Assembly (NCBI RefSeq): GCF_000219215.1
Contig: NC_015726.1
Coordinates: 186,001-250,000, forward strand
Length of the DNA: 64,000 nt
Reading direction: 5' to 3'
Source: Cupriavidus necator N-1
GTDB taxonomy: Bacteria > Pseudomonadota > Gammaproteobacteria > Burkholderiales > Burkholderiaceae
Below, piece after piece: positions 41,194-51,131 of this stretch (within the stretch, counting starts at the first letter, position 1; every line of letters starts with the position of its first letter). The notes beneath the pieces are model-generated. The model searched no databases. It saw only the letters and a list, made by a program, of their open reading frames with translations, and was not told where the DNA came from. The translations under genes and the position numbers were made by a program.

Positions 41194-42030
41194 ATGACTT
41201 TCGAACCTTCCGAAACCTTGCGCGACCCGTTCGTGCTGTATGGCGAGTCGTTCGGCTCGCGCCTGCTGCTGGGCACCGCGCGCTACCCGTCGCCGGCCAC
41301 GCTAGAGGCCGCCGTGCAGGCCTCCAGGCCCGCCATGATCACCGTTGCCCTGCGCCGCCAGGGCGCGGTCGGCGCCGGCGAGGGCGGCCAGGCCTTCTGG
41401 CAGATGCTCAAGGCGCTGGACGTGCCGGTGCTGCCCAATACCGCCGGCTGCTTCACCGCGCAGGAAGTGATCACCACCGCGATGATGGCGCGCGAGGTTT
41501 TCGAAACGCCGTGGATCAAGCTGGAGCTGATCGGCGACGACTACACGCTGCAGCCCGATACGCTGAACCTGCCGGCCGTGGCCGAGACCCTGATCAAGGA
41601 AGGCTTCAAGGTGCTGCCGTACTGCACCGAGGACCTGGTGCTGTGCCGCCGCCTGCTCGACGTGGGCTGCCAGGCGCTGATGCCATGGGCCGCGCCGATC
41701 GGCACCGGCCGCGGCGCGGTCAACCCGCACGCGATGCGCGTGCTGCGCGAGCGCCTGCCCGACACGCCGCTGATCGTCGATGCCGGCCTGGGCCTGCCGT
41801 CGCACGCGGCGCAGGTGCTGGAGTGGGGCTACGACGGCGTGCTGCTCAATACCGCGGTGGCGCAGGCTGCCTACCCGGTCAATATGGCGCGCGCCTTTGC
41901 GCAGGCCGTTGAGGCCGGCCGCACCGCCTACCTGGCCGGGCCGATGCCCGAGCGCGAGGTGGCGCAGGCCAGCACCCCTGTCGTCGGCATGCCGTTTTGG
42001 CACGCCGACAGCACGGAGCAGCGCGCATGA
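41194..42030 (+). CDS. thiG: thiazole synthase
   Basis: A 278-residue TIM-barrel thiazole synthase combining DXP, ThiS-thiocarboxylate and dehydroglycine. The Schiff-base lysine is in [12 protein letters not shown] (about residue 109); [17 protein letters not shown] and [11 protein letters not shown] are conserved. It follows thiS by 3 bp and overlaps thiE by 4 bp. Confidence 0.97.
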   Translation: MTFEPSETLRDPFVLYGESFGSRLLLGTARYPSPATLEAAVQASRPAMITVALRRQGAVGAGEGGQAFWQMLKALDVPVLPNTAGCFTAQEVITTAMMAREVFETPWIKLELIGDDYTLQPDTLNLPAVAETLIKEGFKVLPYCTEDLVLCRRLLDVGCQALMPWAAPIGTGRGAVNPHAMRVLRERLPDTPLIVDAGLGLPSHAAQVLEWGYDGVLLNTAVAQAAYPVNMARAFAQAVEAGRTAYLAGPMPEREVAQASTPVVGMPFWHADSTEQRA

Positions 42031-43163
42031 CCCGCCGCGCCGTGCATGCCGCCAGCGACGGCCCGCTGCGCCAGGCGGTGCTGGAACACTATGGCGAGAC
42101 CTTCGGCGTCGATGACAAGCCGTGGCAGGCCTGGCGCCTGGCCGACGCACCCGCGCAACCCGGCGCCCACGACGTGCTGCTGTTCGACGGCGAAGCCGAC
42201 GCAGGCACGATCGCGCGCCTCGCCGCCGCGGGCGCCACGCTGATCGAGACCGACCGCGAGGGTGGCCAGTGGATCGACACCGTGCGCTCGCCGATGGGCA
42301 CGTGGGTCTTCTCCGTTGCCGCCGACACCGACCAGCCGCATTCGCCCGCCTTCGTTGCGGTGCTGCTGGCCAGTCTGTCGCTGCATTTCCCCGCGCACGA
42401 CGCGCTGTGCCTGTCACGTGCCTGGGAGCCGGGCTCGGCCGACTGGCCGTCTGACTTTGCCCGCTTCCCGCACGTGCGGCACGCCGCCCTGGCGGCCCCC
42501 GAGCAGGCCGCGGCGCCGTTCGCGCCGTGCCCCGCGCTGGGCCTGTACGTGGTGGTGCCAAGCGCCGAATGGATCGAGCGCCTGGCGCCGCTGAACGTGC
42601 CGACGGTGCAGCTGCGCTTCAAGTCCGACGACCCGGCCGAGGTGCGCGCCGAGATCGCACGCGCGGCGAAGGCCATGCAGGGCTCGTCTTCGCGCCTGTT
42701 CGTCAACGACCACTGGCAGGCCGCGATCGACTACCGCGCCGCCAACGGTGGCGAGCACAGCGGCATCTACGGCATCCACCTGGGCCAGGAAGACCTGGAC
42801 GATGCCGACCTCGATGCGATCCGCGCTTCGGGTCTGCGCCTGGGTGTCTCCACCCATGGCTATGCCGAGATGCTGCGCGTGGCCGCGATCCGCCCCAGCT
42901 ACCTGGCGCTGGGCGCGATCTTCCCCACCACGACCAAGGTGATGCCGACCCAGCCGCAGGGCATGGGCCGCTTCCGCGCCTATGTGAAGCTGATGCAGCC
43001 GGTGATCCCGTCGCTGGTGGGCATCGGCGGCGTCAACGTGGCCAATATGCGCGAGGTGCTGGCCGTCGGCGTCGGCAGTGCCGCCGTGGTGCGCGCGGTG
43101 ACCGAGGCTGATGACGTGCCGGCCGCGGTGGCCCACCTGGTCAGCCTGTTCCCGGCCGCCTGA
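42027..43163 (+). CDS. thiE: thiamine-phosphate synthase with unusual N-terminal domain
   Basis: A 378-residue protein. Residues about 171-378 form a ThiE barrel: [49 protein letters not shown] and GIGGVN are the substrate and pyrophosphate sites. About 170 N-terminal residues precede it, against a normal ThiE length of 210-220. This domain ([20 protein letters not shown], then a helical [19 protein letters not shown] segment) vaguely recalls the end of a ThiD/ribokinase fold, which I cannot establish. ThiD itself is intact elsewhere at 45.2 kb. Overlaps thiG by 4 bp. Confidence 0.94.
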   Translation: MTRRAVHAASDGPLRQAVLEHYGETFGVDDKPWQAWRLADAPAQPGAHDVLLFDGEADAGTIARLAAAGATLIETDREGGQWIDTVRSPMGTWVFSVAADTDQPHSPAFVAVLLASLSLHFPAHDALCLSRAWEPGSADWPSDFARFPHVRHAALAAPEQAAAPFAPCPALGLYVVVPSAEWIERLAPLNVPTVQLRFKSDDPAEVRAEIARAAKAMQGSSSRLFVNDHWQAAIDYRAANGGEHSGIYGIHLGQEDLDDADLDAIRASGLRLGVSTHGYAEMLRVAAIRPSYLALGAIFPTTTKVMPTQPQGMGRFRAYVKLMQPVIPSLVGIGGVNVANMREVLAVGVGSAAVVRAVTEADDVPAAVAHLVSLFPAA

Positions 43164-43177
43164 ACGCGGCTCTCGCC

Positions 43178-43696
43178 ATGGCGCCAACCGCCGCCGCGCA
43201 CCGCGTCCGCCTGGCGGTGGCGGACGACCTGGCGCGCCTGCCCGAAATTGAGCTGGCAGCGGCGGCGCTGTTTCCTGACGCCGACCTGCCCGCGCTACTG
43301 CGCCTGGTCAGTACGCCGGAATCGGCACTGGCCGCCGCGCAGCGCGAGCGGCGCCTGTGGGTGGCCGAGCGCGGCGGCGAACTGGCCGGCTTTGCGCTAG
43401 CCAGCCGCAAAGGCGAATGCGGTTACCTCGATGAAATGGATGTCCACCCGGACCACGGGCGTCGCGGCATCGGGCGCTTGCTGGTTGGGGCGGTGCAGGG
43501 CTGGGCGCGGGCGGACGGATTGCGGTCGCTGAACCTGACCACGTTTGCGCATTTGCCGTGGAATGCGCCGTTCTATGCATCCTTGGGGTTTCGTCAGTTG
43601 CGCGATGACGAGCTTTGTCCGCTCCTGGCGGATGCACTGGCGGCGCAACGGGCGGCGGGATTGCGGCAACGCGTGGCGATGCGGCAGATATTCTGA
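43178..43696 (+). CDS. GNAT-family N-acetyltransferase
   Basis: A 172-residue acetyltransferase with the acetyl-CoA loop [14 protein letters not shown] (motif A) and upstream beta strands GYLDEMDV. The substrate is unknown. It lies 14 bp after thiE on the same strand and could be read from the thiamine operon, though no functional link is evident. Confidence 0.9.
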   Translation: MAPTAAAHRVRLAVADDLARLPEIELAAAALFPDADLPALLRLVSTPESALAAAQRERRLWVAERGGELAGFALASRKGECGYLDEMDVHPDHGRRGIGRLLVGAVQGWARADGLRSLNLTTFAHLPWNAPFYASLGFRQLRDDELCPLLADALAAQRAAGLRQRVAMRQIF

Positions 43697-43712
43697 CGGC
43701 AGGACCCCATCG

Positions 43713-43732
43713 TTGCTATACTTGTATAGCAA
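43713..43732. promoter_or_regulatory. palindromic operator of the toxin-antitoxin operon
   Basis: TTGCTATAC-TT-GTATAGCAA, a perfect 9-bp inverted repeat with a 2-bp centre, lies 17 bp before the antitoxin start. It is AT-rich against the GC-rich surroundings and overlaps TATAC/TATAG promoter-like sequence. A ribbon-helix-helix antitoxin would bind such a site for autoregulation. Confidence 0.8.
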
Positions 43733-43749
43733 TCACTTTGGAGGCTGCC

Positions 43750-43974
43750 ATGCTCGCTATCCGACTACCAGAGGACATCGAAGACCGCCTGGAAGCCCTT
43801 GCCAAACGCACCGGCCGCACCAAGACGTTTTATGCGCGTGAGGCCATCATGCAGCACCTTGATGATCTTGAGGACCTGTATCTGGCAGACAAGATTGCCG
43901 CACGTGTTCGCGCCGGCGAAGAATCCACGGTAACGCTGGATGAGCTGGAGGCGCGGCTTGGCCTGGCGGATTGA
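43750..43974 (+). CDS. RelB/ribbon-helix-helix antitoxin
   Basis: A 74-residue antitoxin. The N-terminus [33 protein letters not shown] is a ribbon-helix-helix DNA-binding domain; the acidic C-terminus wraps the toxin. The start at 43750 follows TTGGAGG by 6 bases. It overlaps the toxin start by 17 bp when the toxin begins at TTG 43958. A perfect palindrome upstream is the likely operator. Confidence 0.9.
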   Translation: MLAIRLPEDIEDRLEALAKRTGRTKTFYAREAIMQHLDDLEDLYLADKIAARVRAGEESTVTLDELEARLGLAD

Positions 43975-44227
43975 AGTCACGCAAACGGCAGAGAAACAAC
44001 TTGCCAAGCTGGATCGGCCGGTCGCCAGGCGTATTGTCACGTTCTTGCGCGAGCAAGTCGCGGCATCCGACGACCCCCGCTCGCTTGGCGAAGCCCTGAA
44101 GGGGAGTGAGCTTGGCGAATACTGGAAATACCGGGTCGGCGACTGGCGTTTGATTTGCCAGATCGAGGACGCGCGCATCACTGTTGTGGTGCTGCGTCTT
44201 GGGAACCGCAGGGACGTGTATCGCTAG
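43958..44227 (+). CDS. RelE/ParE-superfamily toxin
   Basis: An 89-residue mRNA-interferase-fold toxin of the RelE family: [41 protein letters not shown] and [12 protein letters not shown] are the family blocks, with conserved basic residues for ribosome-dependent RNA cleavage. I choose TTG at 43958 (LAWRIEV) because the family begins there and GGAG lies 8 bases upstream; an ATG at 43940 would add six residues. Overlapping genes imply coupled translation. It looks intact. Confidence 0.9.
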   Translation: MAWRIEVTQTAEKQLAKLDRPVARRIVTFLREQVAASDDPRSLGEALKGSELGEYWKYRVGDWRLICQIEDARITVVVLRLGNRRDVYR

Positions 44228-44332
44228 CGCCAAGATTTGTGCGACATTCGCCCAGCCGCCAAAACCGAGCGGCAGCCCGCCGCTATGATGGCGGGCAGCA
44301 TTCCCCGCCAACCATCCCCCGCCATCCCTACC

Positions 44333-44785
44333 ATGTCCTCCCAGACCGCCCCCGAAATCGTCCCCGTCGCCCCCGGCACGCCCGAAAAGCCCTACTTCGG
44401 CATCGACGTGCCGCTGATGCGCTATTTTGGCCTGCAGCCGGTGCAGATCGAGGAGGGCCTTTGCCGCACGCGGTTGCCGGCGCACCCGTCGCTGGTCAAC
44501 AGCCGCGGCGATGTGCATGGCGGCACGCTGATGGCGACGCTGGACTTCACCCTGAGCGGCGCCGCGCGCTCGCATGCGCCGCTGGAAACCGGCGTGATCA
44601 CGATCGATATGTCCACGCATTTTCTGGCGGCAGCGCGCGGCGAGCTGACGCTGGAGGCGCGCTGCCTGCGCCGCGGCGCGCGCATTGCATTCTGCGAGGG
44701 CGAGGTCAAGGATGCTGCCGGCACCGTGGTGTGCGTGGCGCGGGCCGCATTCAAGCTGGTGCCGCTGTCCGCCGGCGGCAACTGA
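44333..44785 (+). CDS. PaaI-family hotdog thioesterase
   Basis: A 150-residue single-hotdog protein: NSRGDVHGGTLMATLDFTLS is the PaaI/YbgC active-site helix, followed by IDMSTHFLAAARG. It probably hydrolyses acyl- or aryl-CoA thioesters. The start MSSQTAPE at 44333 gives the family length; the upstream frame extends without homology. It converges on the PGDYG gene. Confidence 0.88.
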   Translation: MSSQTAPEIVPVAPGTPEKPYFGIDVPLMRYFGLQPVQIEEGLCRTRLPAHPSLVNSRGDVHGGTLMATLDFTLSGAARSHAPLETGVITIDMSTHFLAAARGELTLEARCLRRGARIAFCEGEVKDAAGTVVCVARAAFKLVPLSAGGN

Positions 44786-44806
44786 CCCCGGCGTCGGCCT
44801 GGCCGC

Positions 44807-45246
44807 TCAGTCCTGCAGCGGCCGGTACACCTGTTCGAAACGTGCGCGCTCGGTGATGCCATAGTCGCCGGGCGCGTATTGCATCAGCCAGTCGCCCGGC
44901 TTGCCGTGCAGCACGTCGCCGCCGGCGCTGCGCGCGATGCTGAAGGCCTCGTGCATCTCGCGCGCCAGTACCGGGATCGGCTTGTTGCGGTAGGCGCCGT
45001 CCTGGCCGTGCGCGAGCGGCGGCACGGCCTCGTACTTGGGGTCGAAGCGGTCGCGCGAGACGCACCAGCGGTCGCCGCCGCGGCTGGTGATCAGCGCATC
45101 GCCGGGTTGGTAGCGGTTGGGTCCCTCGCGGCTGATCAGCTCGCCGGGTTCGGTGGCGAACAGCACGTCGACGATTTCATGCTTGAGGTAGAACGCGGCT
45201 TCGGGGTCGCTGCGCAGGTCGATATCGGCCAGCATCGTCATGTCTG

Positions 45247-45250
<4 letters not shown>
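44807..45250 (-). CDS. PGDYG-motif protein of unknown function
   Basis: A 147-residue protein carrying the eponymous YAPGDYGI motif near the C-terminus (about 123-130), characteristic of a small uncharacterised family. LISREGPNRYQPGDALIT suggests a beta-rich fold. No signal peptide or TM segment. Its start overlaps the thiD stop by 4 bp, so it is translationally coupled to thiD. A second Met at 45241 is an alternative start. Confidence 0.82.
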
Positions 45251-46074
<824 letters not shown>

Positions 46075-46121
46075 CTGTGCAGGAATCGGAGGGAGCCGGT
46101 GCGCAAGGCGCCCGGGCACGC

Positions 46122-46127
46122 TACAAT
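46122..46127 (+). promoter_or_regulatory. -10 box of the ahcY leader
   Basis: TACAAT seven bases before the predicted start of the SAH riboswitch (about 46134). The -35 is unclear. Confidence 0.55.
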
Positions 46128-46133
46128 ACCGCC

Positions 46134-46245
46134 ACTCCGAGGAGCGTTGCAACGGATGGAGGCCTGCGAAGCACATCGCACGGCCGGCGGCACAGCCGCC
46201 CCATGCCATCCGCCAGGCTCGGACTGTCTTCAACGGCGCTCGCTG
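46134..46245 (+). ncRNA. SAH riboswitch upstream of ahcY
   Basis: The element matches the S-adenosylhomocysteine riboswitch. P1 is CCGAG (46137-46141) with CTCGG (46218-46222). P2 is GGATGG (46154-46159) with CCATCC (46206-46211), enclosing a variable arm. The pseudoknot is GAGCG (46142-46146) with CGCTC (46237-46241). The conserved GAGCGTTGCAACGG and CAACGGCGCTC blocks are present. This class turns on ahcY when SAH accumulates. About 125 nt separate it from ahcY. Confidence 0.94.
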
Positions 46246-46370
46246 ATCCGTGGTCCGCACGGAGGCGAGTCGACCTATCCGCGAGCTTCGCATGTGCCCT
46301 TGCGCCATGCCATAGCTGCCAGATTCCCCGTACTCGTCACCTGCGTGCCACTCTTCACCGGGAGTGAAAC

Positions 46371-47789
46371 ATGAACGCTGTGACCGACCTGAAGCAAGAC
46401 TACCTCGTCGCCGACATTAACCTGGCCGGCTGGGGCCGCAAGGAAATCGCCATTGCCGAGACCGAAATGCCCGGCCTGATGGCGATCCGCGACGAATTTG
46501 CCGCCGCGCAGCCGCTCAAGGGCGCGCGCATCGCCGGCTCGCTGCACATGACGATCCAGACCGCCGTGCTGATCGAGACGCTCAAGGCACTGGGCGCCGA
46601 CGTGCGCTGGGCCTCGTGCAACATCTACTCGACCCAGGACCACGCCGCTGCCGCGATTGCCGCCGGCGGCACGCCCGTGTTCGCCTTCAAGGGCGAATCG
46701 CTGAAGGAATACTGGGACTTCACGCACCGCATCTTCGACTGGTCGGACGGCGGCACCCCCAACATGATCCTGGACGACGGCGGCGACGCCACGCTGCTGC
46801 TGCACCTGGGTGCGCGCGCCGAGAAGGACGCGTCGCTCATCGCCAAGCCGGGCAGCGAGGAAGAAACCTACCTGTTCGCCGCCATCAAGGAAAAGCTGGC
46901 CAAGGATCCGAGCTGGTACAGCCGCAACCTGGAGGCCATCCGCGGCGTGACCGAGGAAACCACCACCGGCGTGCACCGCCTGTACCAGATGGCCCAGAAG
47001 GGCGAACTGCGCTTCCCGGCCATCAACGTCAACGACTCGGTGACCAAGAGCAAGTTCGACAACCTGTACGGCTGCCGTGAGTCGCTGGTGGACGGCATCA
47101 AGCGCGCCACCGACGTGATGATCGCCGGCAAGGTGGCCATCGTGGCCGGCTACGGCGACGTGGGCAAGGGCAGCGCACAGGCGCTGCGCGCGCTGTCGGC
47201 GCAGGTGTGGGTGACCGAGATCGACCCGATCTGCGCGCTGCAGGCCGCGATGGAAGGCTACCGCGTGGTGACCATGGACTACGCCGCGGAGCATGGCGAT
47301 ATCTTCGTCACCTGCACCGGTAACTACCATGTCATCACCCATGACCACATGGCCAAAATGAAGGACCAGGCCATCGTCTGCAATATCGGCCACTTCGACA
47401 ACGAGATCGACATCGCCTCGATCGAGAAGTACGAATGGGATGAGATCAAGCCGCAGGTCGATCACGTCAAGTTCCCCGACGGCAAGAAGCTCATCATCCT
47501 GGCCAAGGGCCGCCTGGTGAACCTGGGCTGCGCCACCGGCCACCCGTCGTACGTGATGAGCAGCTCGTTCGCCAACCAGACCATCGCACAGATCGAACTC
47601 TGGCAGGAACGCGACAGCGGCAAGTATCCGGTCGGCGTCTACACGCTGCCCAAGCACCTGGACGAGAAGGTGGCGCGCCTGCAGCTGCGCAAGCTGAACG
47701 CGCAGCTGACCGAACTGACCGAACAGCAGGCCGCGTATATCGGCGTGAAGAAGGAAGGTCCGTACAAGGCCGACCACTACCGCTACTGA
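46371..47789 (+). CDS. ahcY: adenosylhomocysteinase
   Basis: A 472-residue NAD-dependent hydrolase splitting SAH into adenosine and homocysteine, closing the methyl cycle. The NAD motif is [15 protein letters not shown], with the conserved ending [10 protein letters not shown]. The length with the insert segment near 150-190 fits proteobacterial SahH. Activated by the upstream SAH riboswitch. metF follows one gene later, so the unit probably runs on. Confidence 0.98.
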   Translation: MNAVTDLKQDYLVADINLAGWGRKEIAIAETEMPGLMAIRDEFAAAQPLKGARIAGSLHMTIQTAVLIETLKALGADVRWASCNIYSTQDHAAAAIAAGGTPVFAFKGESLKEYWDFTHRIFDWSDGGTPNMILDDGGDATLLLHLGARAEKDASLIAKPGSEEETYLFAAIKEKLAKDPSWYSRNLEAIRGVTEETTTGVHRLYQMAQKGELRFPAINVNDSVTKSKFDNLYGCRESLVDGIKRATDVMIAGKVAIVAGYGDVGKGSAQALRALSAQVWVTEIDPICALQAAMEGYRVVTMDYAAEHGDIFVTCTGNYHVITHDHMAKMKDQAIVCNIGHFDNEIDIASIEKYEWDEIKPQVDHVKFPDGKKLIILAKGRLVNLGCATGHPSYVMSSSFANQTIAQIELWQERDSGKYPVGVYTLPKHLDEKVARLQLRKLNAQLTELTEQQAAYIGVKKEGPYKADHYRY

Positions 47790-47809
47790 TCCGCGCAGGT
47801 AAGGCAGGG

Positions 47810-47836
47810 CCCCCCTCCCGCTCGCGGGAGAGGGGG
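47810..47836. repeat. REP-like C/G-rich hairpin after ahcY
   Basis: CCCCCCTCCCG, loop CTCG, then CGGGAGAGGGGG: a near-perfect stem with one bulge and no T-tract. This CCCTCTCCCGC-type hairpin is a common dispersed intergenic element in GC-rich proteobacteria and may stabilise ahcY mRNA. Confidence 0.6.
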
Positions 47837-47860
47837 AGAAACCACATTCAAGGAGCCGTC

Positions 47861-48211
47861 ATGAGACTACTGGTCGTCTGGGTCATCAACGCCGTTGCGC
47901 TGTTCGTGTTGCCGTACCTCATCTCGTCGATCCACATCAAGAGCTTCGGCTCGGCGATGCTGGCGGCGCTGGTGCTGGGCCTGGTCAATACGCTGATCCG
48001 TCCGATCCTGGTGATCCTGACGCTGCCGGTCACGCTGCTGACGCTGGGGCTGTTTATCTTCGTCATCAACGCGCTGCTGTTCCTGTTTGTCGGCAACCTG
48101 CTGTCGGGCTTTACCGTCGGCGGCTTCTGGGCGGCCCTGCTGGGCTCCATCCTGTACAGCGTGATCTCGTGGCTGCTGGCTAGCCTGCTGCTGGGCGAAC
48201 GCACCGCCTGA
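47861..48211 (+). CDS. small four-TM membrane protein (phage holin superfamily IV type)
   Basis: A 116-residue protein with four hydrophobic helices: LLVVWVINAVALFVLPYLI, then LVLGLVNTLIRPILVILTL, an LFIFVINALLFLFVG segment and a C-terminal helix. It belongs to the widespread PF04020-type family named for mycobacterial phage holins; nothing here indicates a phage. It commonly lies between ahcY and metF in Burkholderiales. Function unknown. Confidence 0.88.
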   Translation: MRLLVVWVINAVALFVLPYLISSIHIKSFGSAMLAALVLGLVNTLIRPILVILTLPVTLLTLGLFIFVINALLFLFVGNLLSGFTVGGFWAALLGSILYSVISWLLASLLLGERTA

Positions 48212-48272
48212 CGCGGCCTGCACTGTCACGAATCCCATACCGCGCGCCGCGCCAACGCGGCGCGCCACCATC

Positions 48273-49103
48273 ATGCAAGACCGCTACTTCAGCTTTGAAT
48301 TCTTCCCGCCCAAGACGGCGGAGGGCACGGAGAAGCTGCGCAACACGCGTGCGCAGCTGGCCCCGCTCAAGCCCAAGTACATCTCGGTGACGTTCGGCGC
48401 CGGCGGCACCACGCAGCAGGGCACGCTGGACGCGGTCCTGGAAATCCAGCGCGAAGGCATCGAGGCCGCGCCGCACCTGTCGTGCGTGGGCTCGTCGTGC
48501 GAGAGCATCCGCGCCGTCCTGCAGCAGTACCGCGACGGCGGCATCCGCCATATCGTCGCGCTGCGCGGCGACATGCCCTCGGGCATGGGCGAGATCGGCG
48601 AGTTCCGCTACGCCAACGAACTGGTCGAGTTCATCCGTGCCGAGACCGGCGACTGGTTCAACATCGAAGTCGCCGCCTACCCCGAGTACCACCCGCAGGC
48701 CAAGTCGCCGCGCCACGACCTGGACAACTTCGTGCGCAAGGTCAAGGCCGGCGCCGACTCGGCCATTACGCAGTACTTCTACAACGCCGACGCCTACTTC
48801 CGCTTTGTCGACGATGTGCGTGCGCAGGGCGTGGAGGTGCCGATCGTGCCGGGCATCATGCCGATCACCAATTACTCGCAGCTGATGCGCTTCTCCGAGA
48901 TGTGCGGCGCCGAAGTGCCGCGCTGGGTGGCCAAGCGGCTGGAGAGCTTCGGCGACGACCGCGAATCGATCCGCGCCTTCGGCCTGGACGTGGTCACCGC
49001 GCTGTGCGAGCGCCTGCTCGCCGCGGGCGTGCCGGGTCTGCACTTCTACACGCTCAATGCCGCCGGCGCCACCAAGGCGATCTGGCAGCGCCTGAAGCTG
49101 TAA
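48273..49103 (+). CDS. metF: methylenetetrahydrofolate reductase
   Basis: A 276-residue FAD-dependent TIM-barrel reductase making 5-methyl-THF for methionine synthesis. FSFEFFPPKT at the N-terminus contains the catalytic glutamate, LRGDMPSG and AITQYFYNAD bind FAD and folate. It is downstream of ahcY and the small membrane protein, so methyl-cycle enzymes are grouped. A TfoX-like gene follows 8 bp after the stop. Confidence 0.97.
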   Translation: MQDRYFSFEFFPPKTAEGTEKLRNTRAQLAPLKPKYISVTFGAGGTTQQGTLDAVLEIQREGIEAAPHLSCVGSSCESIRAVLQQYRDGGIRHIVALRGDMPSGMGEIGEFRYANELVEFIRAETGDWFNIEVAAYPEYHPQAKSPRHDLDNFVRKVKAGADSAITQYFYNADAYFRFVDDVRAQGVEVPIVPGIMPITNYSQLMRFSEMCGAEVPRWVAKRLESFGDDRESIRAFGLDVVTALCERLLAAGVPGLHFYTLNAAGATKAIWQRLKL

Positions 49104-49111
49104 CGCCCGCC

Positions 49112-49471
49112 ATGGCCACGCGCCGCCCCGATCCCTTCATCGAACATCTGCTCGAGCTGATGGGGCCGCTGGCGGCGCGCATCGGCCCTGTCAGCGCCAG
49201 GCGCATGTTCGGCGGCCATGGCCTGTTCTATGACGGGCTGATGTTTGCGCTGGTGTCGGGCGGCACCTGCTACCTGAAGGCCGATGACGCCACGCGCGGC
49301 AAGTTCGAGGCCGAGGGCAGCGAGCCCTTCCGCTACCAGTCGGCAAAGCGCGAGGTCACCATGCGCCACTACCTGAGCCTGCCGCCGGCGGCGCTAGAGT
49401 CGCCCGGCGCGATGACACCCTGGGCGAAGCTGGCGGTAGAGGCGGCGCTGCGGCTGGGGAATGCGGGCTGA
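49112..49471 (+). CDS. TfoX/Sxy N-terminal domain protein
   Basis: A 119-residue protein consisting of the TfoX N-terminal domain alone: SARRMFGGHGLFYDGLMFALV is the signature. The C-terminal domain of full-length competence regulator TfoX is missing, so a role in competence is not implied. It starts 8 bp after metF and is probably co-transcribed. Confidence 0.88.
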   Translation: MATRRPDPFIEHLLELMGPLAARIGPVSARRMFGGHGLFYDGLMFALVSGGTCYLKADDATRGKFEAEGSEPFRYQSAKREVTMRHYLSLPPAALESPGAMTPWAKLAVEAALRLGNAG

Positions 49472-49522
49472 GGCAAGGTCCCGCTATCGCGCCGATCTGC
49501 CGACAGTGCCATACTCGGCACC

Positions 49523-50281
49523 ATGGTCACCGCCACCTTCCGCTTCTACGAGGAACTGAACGACTTCCTCGCGCCGGACCAGCGCCGGCGTGACCTGTCC
49601 TGCGCCTGCGCGCGCGCCGCCACGGTCAAGCACATGATCGAGGCGCTGGGCGTGCCGCATACCGAAGTCGAGCTGATCCTGGTCAATGGCGAATCGTCCG
49701 GCTTCGAGCGGCAGCTGCGCGATGGCGACCGGGTCTCGGTCTATCCCAAGTTCGAACGGCTCGACGTGTCCCCGCTGCTGCGGGTACGCGAGCAGCCGCT
49801 GCGGGTGATGCGCTTTGTCGCCGACGCGCACCTGGGCGGCCTGGCGCACCTGCTGCGCATGACCGGCTTCGACACCCTCTATGACAACCATTTCGAAGAC
49901 AGCGAGATCGAGCGCATCGCCGTCGACCAGGGCCGCGTGGTGCTGACTCGCGACCGCGAGCTGCTCAAGCGCCGCGGCATCACCCACGGCTGCTATGTGC
50001 GCGCGATCAAGTCGCAACTGCAGGTGCGGGAGATCTTTGCGCGGCTGGACCTGGCGCGCAGCGCACGGCCGTTCTCGCTGTGCCTGGACTGCAACGCGCC
50101 GCTGCGCGCGCTGGATGCGGCCGGCGCGGCCGGGCGCGTGCCGGAGGGGGTGCTCGAGCGCCATCGCAGCTTTGTTACCTGCGACCAGTGCCGGCGCGTG
50201 TTCTGGGAGGGCTCGCACTGGCGCTGCATGCGTGCGCTGGTGGATGAGCTGGTGCGGGGCGCCGAGGCCGGGCCGGGTTAG
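49523..50281 (+). CDS. Mut7-C RNase domain protein with N-terminal ubiquitin-like domain
   Basis: A 252-residue protein. The N-terminal part of about 80 residues is a MoaD/ThiS-like beta-grasp domain (LILVNGES, DRVSVYPKF). The rest is a Mut7-C PIN-type RNase domain: RFVADAHLGGLAHLLRMTGFDT with acidic residues and RDRELLKRRG, followed by a zinc ribbon CLDCNAPL...CDQCRRVFW. RNase activity is inferred for the family. The stop TAG is formed by the left end of a 165-bp palindromic repeat. Confidence 0.9.
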   Translation: MVTATFRFYEELNDFLAPDQRRRDLSCACARAATVKHMIEALGVPHTEVELILVNGESSGFERQLRDGDRVSVYPKFERLDVSPLLRVREQPLRVMRFVADAHLGGLAHLLRMTGFDTLYDNHFEDSEIERIAVDQGRVVLTRDRELLKRRGITHGCYVRAIKSQLQVREIFARLDLARSARPFSLCLDCNAPLRALDAAGAAGRVPEGVLERHRSFVTCDQCRRVFWEGSHWRCMRALVDELVRGAEAGPG

Positions 50282-50443
50282 TGTCCTGTTCCGCAAATAC
50301 CTTGCCATGGAATCGCCCAGTTGGCCGCCAAGCGTCGTTGCTCGTCGTTGCCATAGCTACGGCTATGGCGCCTCCTCGCGCCTAGCTTGACGACCAACTG
50401 GACGATTTCATTTTGGCAAAGCTATCTACGGAACAGGACACTA
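50279..50443. repeat. 165-bp MITE-like palindromic repeat
   Basis: The ends are perfect 15-bp inverted repeats: TAGTGTCCTGTTCCG at 50279-50293 and its reverse complement at 50429-50443. Similarity between the arms continues inward almost throughout, with CCAGTTGG (50317-50324) facing CCAACTGG (50394-50401) and a central hairpin GCCATAGC-TACG-GCTATGGC (50350-50369). If the terminal TA pairs are target duplications, the core is GTGTCC...GGACAC flanked by TA, as for IS630/Tc1-type MITEs. It carries no gene. The left end supplies the stop codon of the upstream gene, the right end that of the downstream minus-strand gene. Confidence 0.85.
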
Positions 50444-51025
50444 GAACTGGCCGGATTCCGTAACGATCCAGTCCATGGCAATGTCATGCGGCTGCGCCTG
50501 CAACGGTAGCCGGCAGCTTTCGTAGCCAATGCCGATCGCTACTGGCCGCTGCGCCATGGCCGCCAGCGTGCGGTCGTAGAAGCCACCGCCGTAGCCCAGG
50601 CGGAACTTGTCCGGGCTGAAACCGACACAGGGTATGAGCAGCGCATCGGGCGTCACGGCCTCGGTGCCGTCCGGCACCGGGATGCCGTAGTGGCCGGTGG
50701 CCATGGGCGTGTCCGGTGTCCACAGGTGGAAATCCAGCGGCGCGCCCGGGCGGCTGACCGACGGCAGCGCGGCGCTGCGGCCAGGCATGGCGGCGAGCCA
50801 GCGGCCGACCGCGTCGCGCGCATCGAACTCCTGCTGGATCGGCCAGTAGAAACCCAGGCAGCGCACGGCCAGGCCGGCCAGCAATCCGGACAGCGCGGCG
50901 GCGATGCGTGCGTCGGCTTCGGCGCGTGCGGGCAGGGCGGCGCGTTGCGCCAGCAACTGCGTGCGCAGTGCACGACGGTCGTCGGCGGCGGGGTTGGGTG
51001 CGGTCGTGACAGGAGTGGATGACAT
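50441..51025 (-). CDS. 5-formyltetrahydrofolate cyclo-ligase
   Basis: A 194-residue 5-FCL family protein salvaging 5-formyl-THF to methenyl-THF with ATP. GFYWPIQQEFDAR near the N-terminus binds folate, and the ATP/phosphate loop FRLGYGGGFYDRTL is diagnostic. The start MSSTPVTTAPN at 51025 is chosen; the frame is open far upstream but without homology. The TAG stop comes from the right end of a MITE-like repeat. Divergent from slt by about 106 bp. Functionally it joins the folate one-carbon theme with metF. Confidence 0.93.
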   Translation of the reverse strand: MSSTPVTTAPNPAADDRRALRTQLLAQRAALPARAEADARIAAALSGLLAGLAVRCLGFYWPIQQEFDARDAVGRWLAAMPGRSAALPSVSRPGAPLDFHLWTPDTPMATGHYGIPVPDGTEAVTPDALLIPCVGFSPDKFRLGYGGGFYDRTLAAMAQRPVAIGIGYESCRLPLQAQPHDIAMDWIVTESGQF

Positions 51026-51131
51026 GGCGTGGGATAATGCCCCTCGTCCGAACCAAACACGGACGGCGGAGCCGCGGCTGGGCACAAGGTTGCAGGCGCC
51101 GGCGCCGCCGTCATCGACAAGGAAGCAAAGA

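Noticed and set aside
46075..46133. A TPP riboswitch for thiD on the minus strand.
   Set aside because: No CTGAGA or GAACCTGAT-like blocks are present upstream of thiD.
47861..48211. A phage holin, suggesting a prophage.
   Set aside because: The family name is historical. No other phage gene, integrase or attachment site is nearby and the gene sits inside a methyl-cycle block.
48212..48272. A SAM riboswitch in front of metF.
   Set aside because: The gap is only 61 bp and shows none of the SAM-II, SAM-I or SAH landmarks.
49112..49471. Competence regulator TfoX.
   Set aside because: Only the N-terminal domain is present, so a competence role is not supported.
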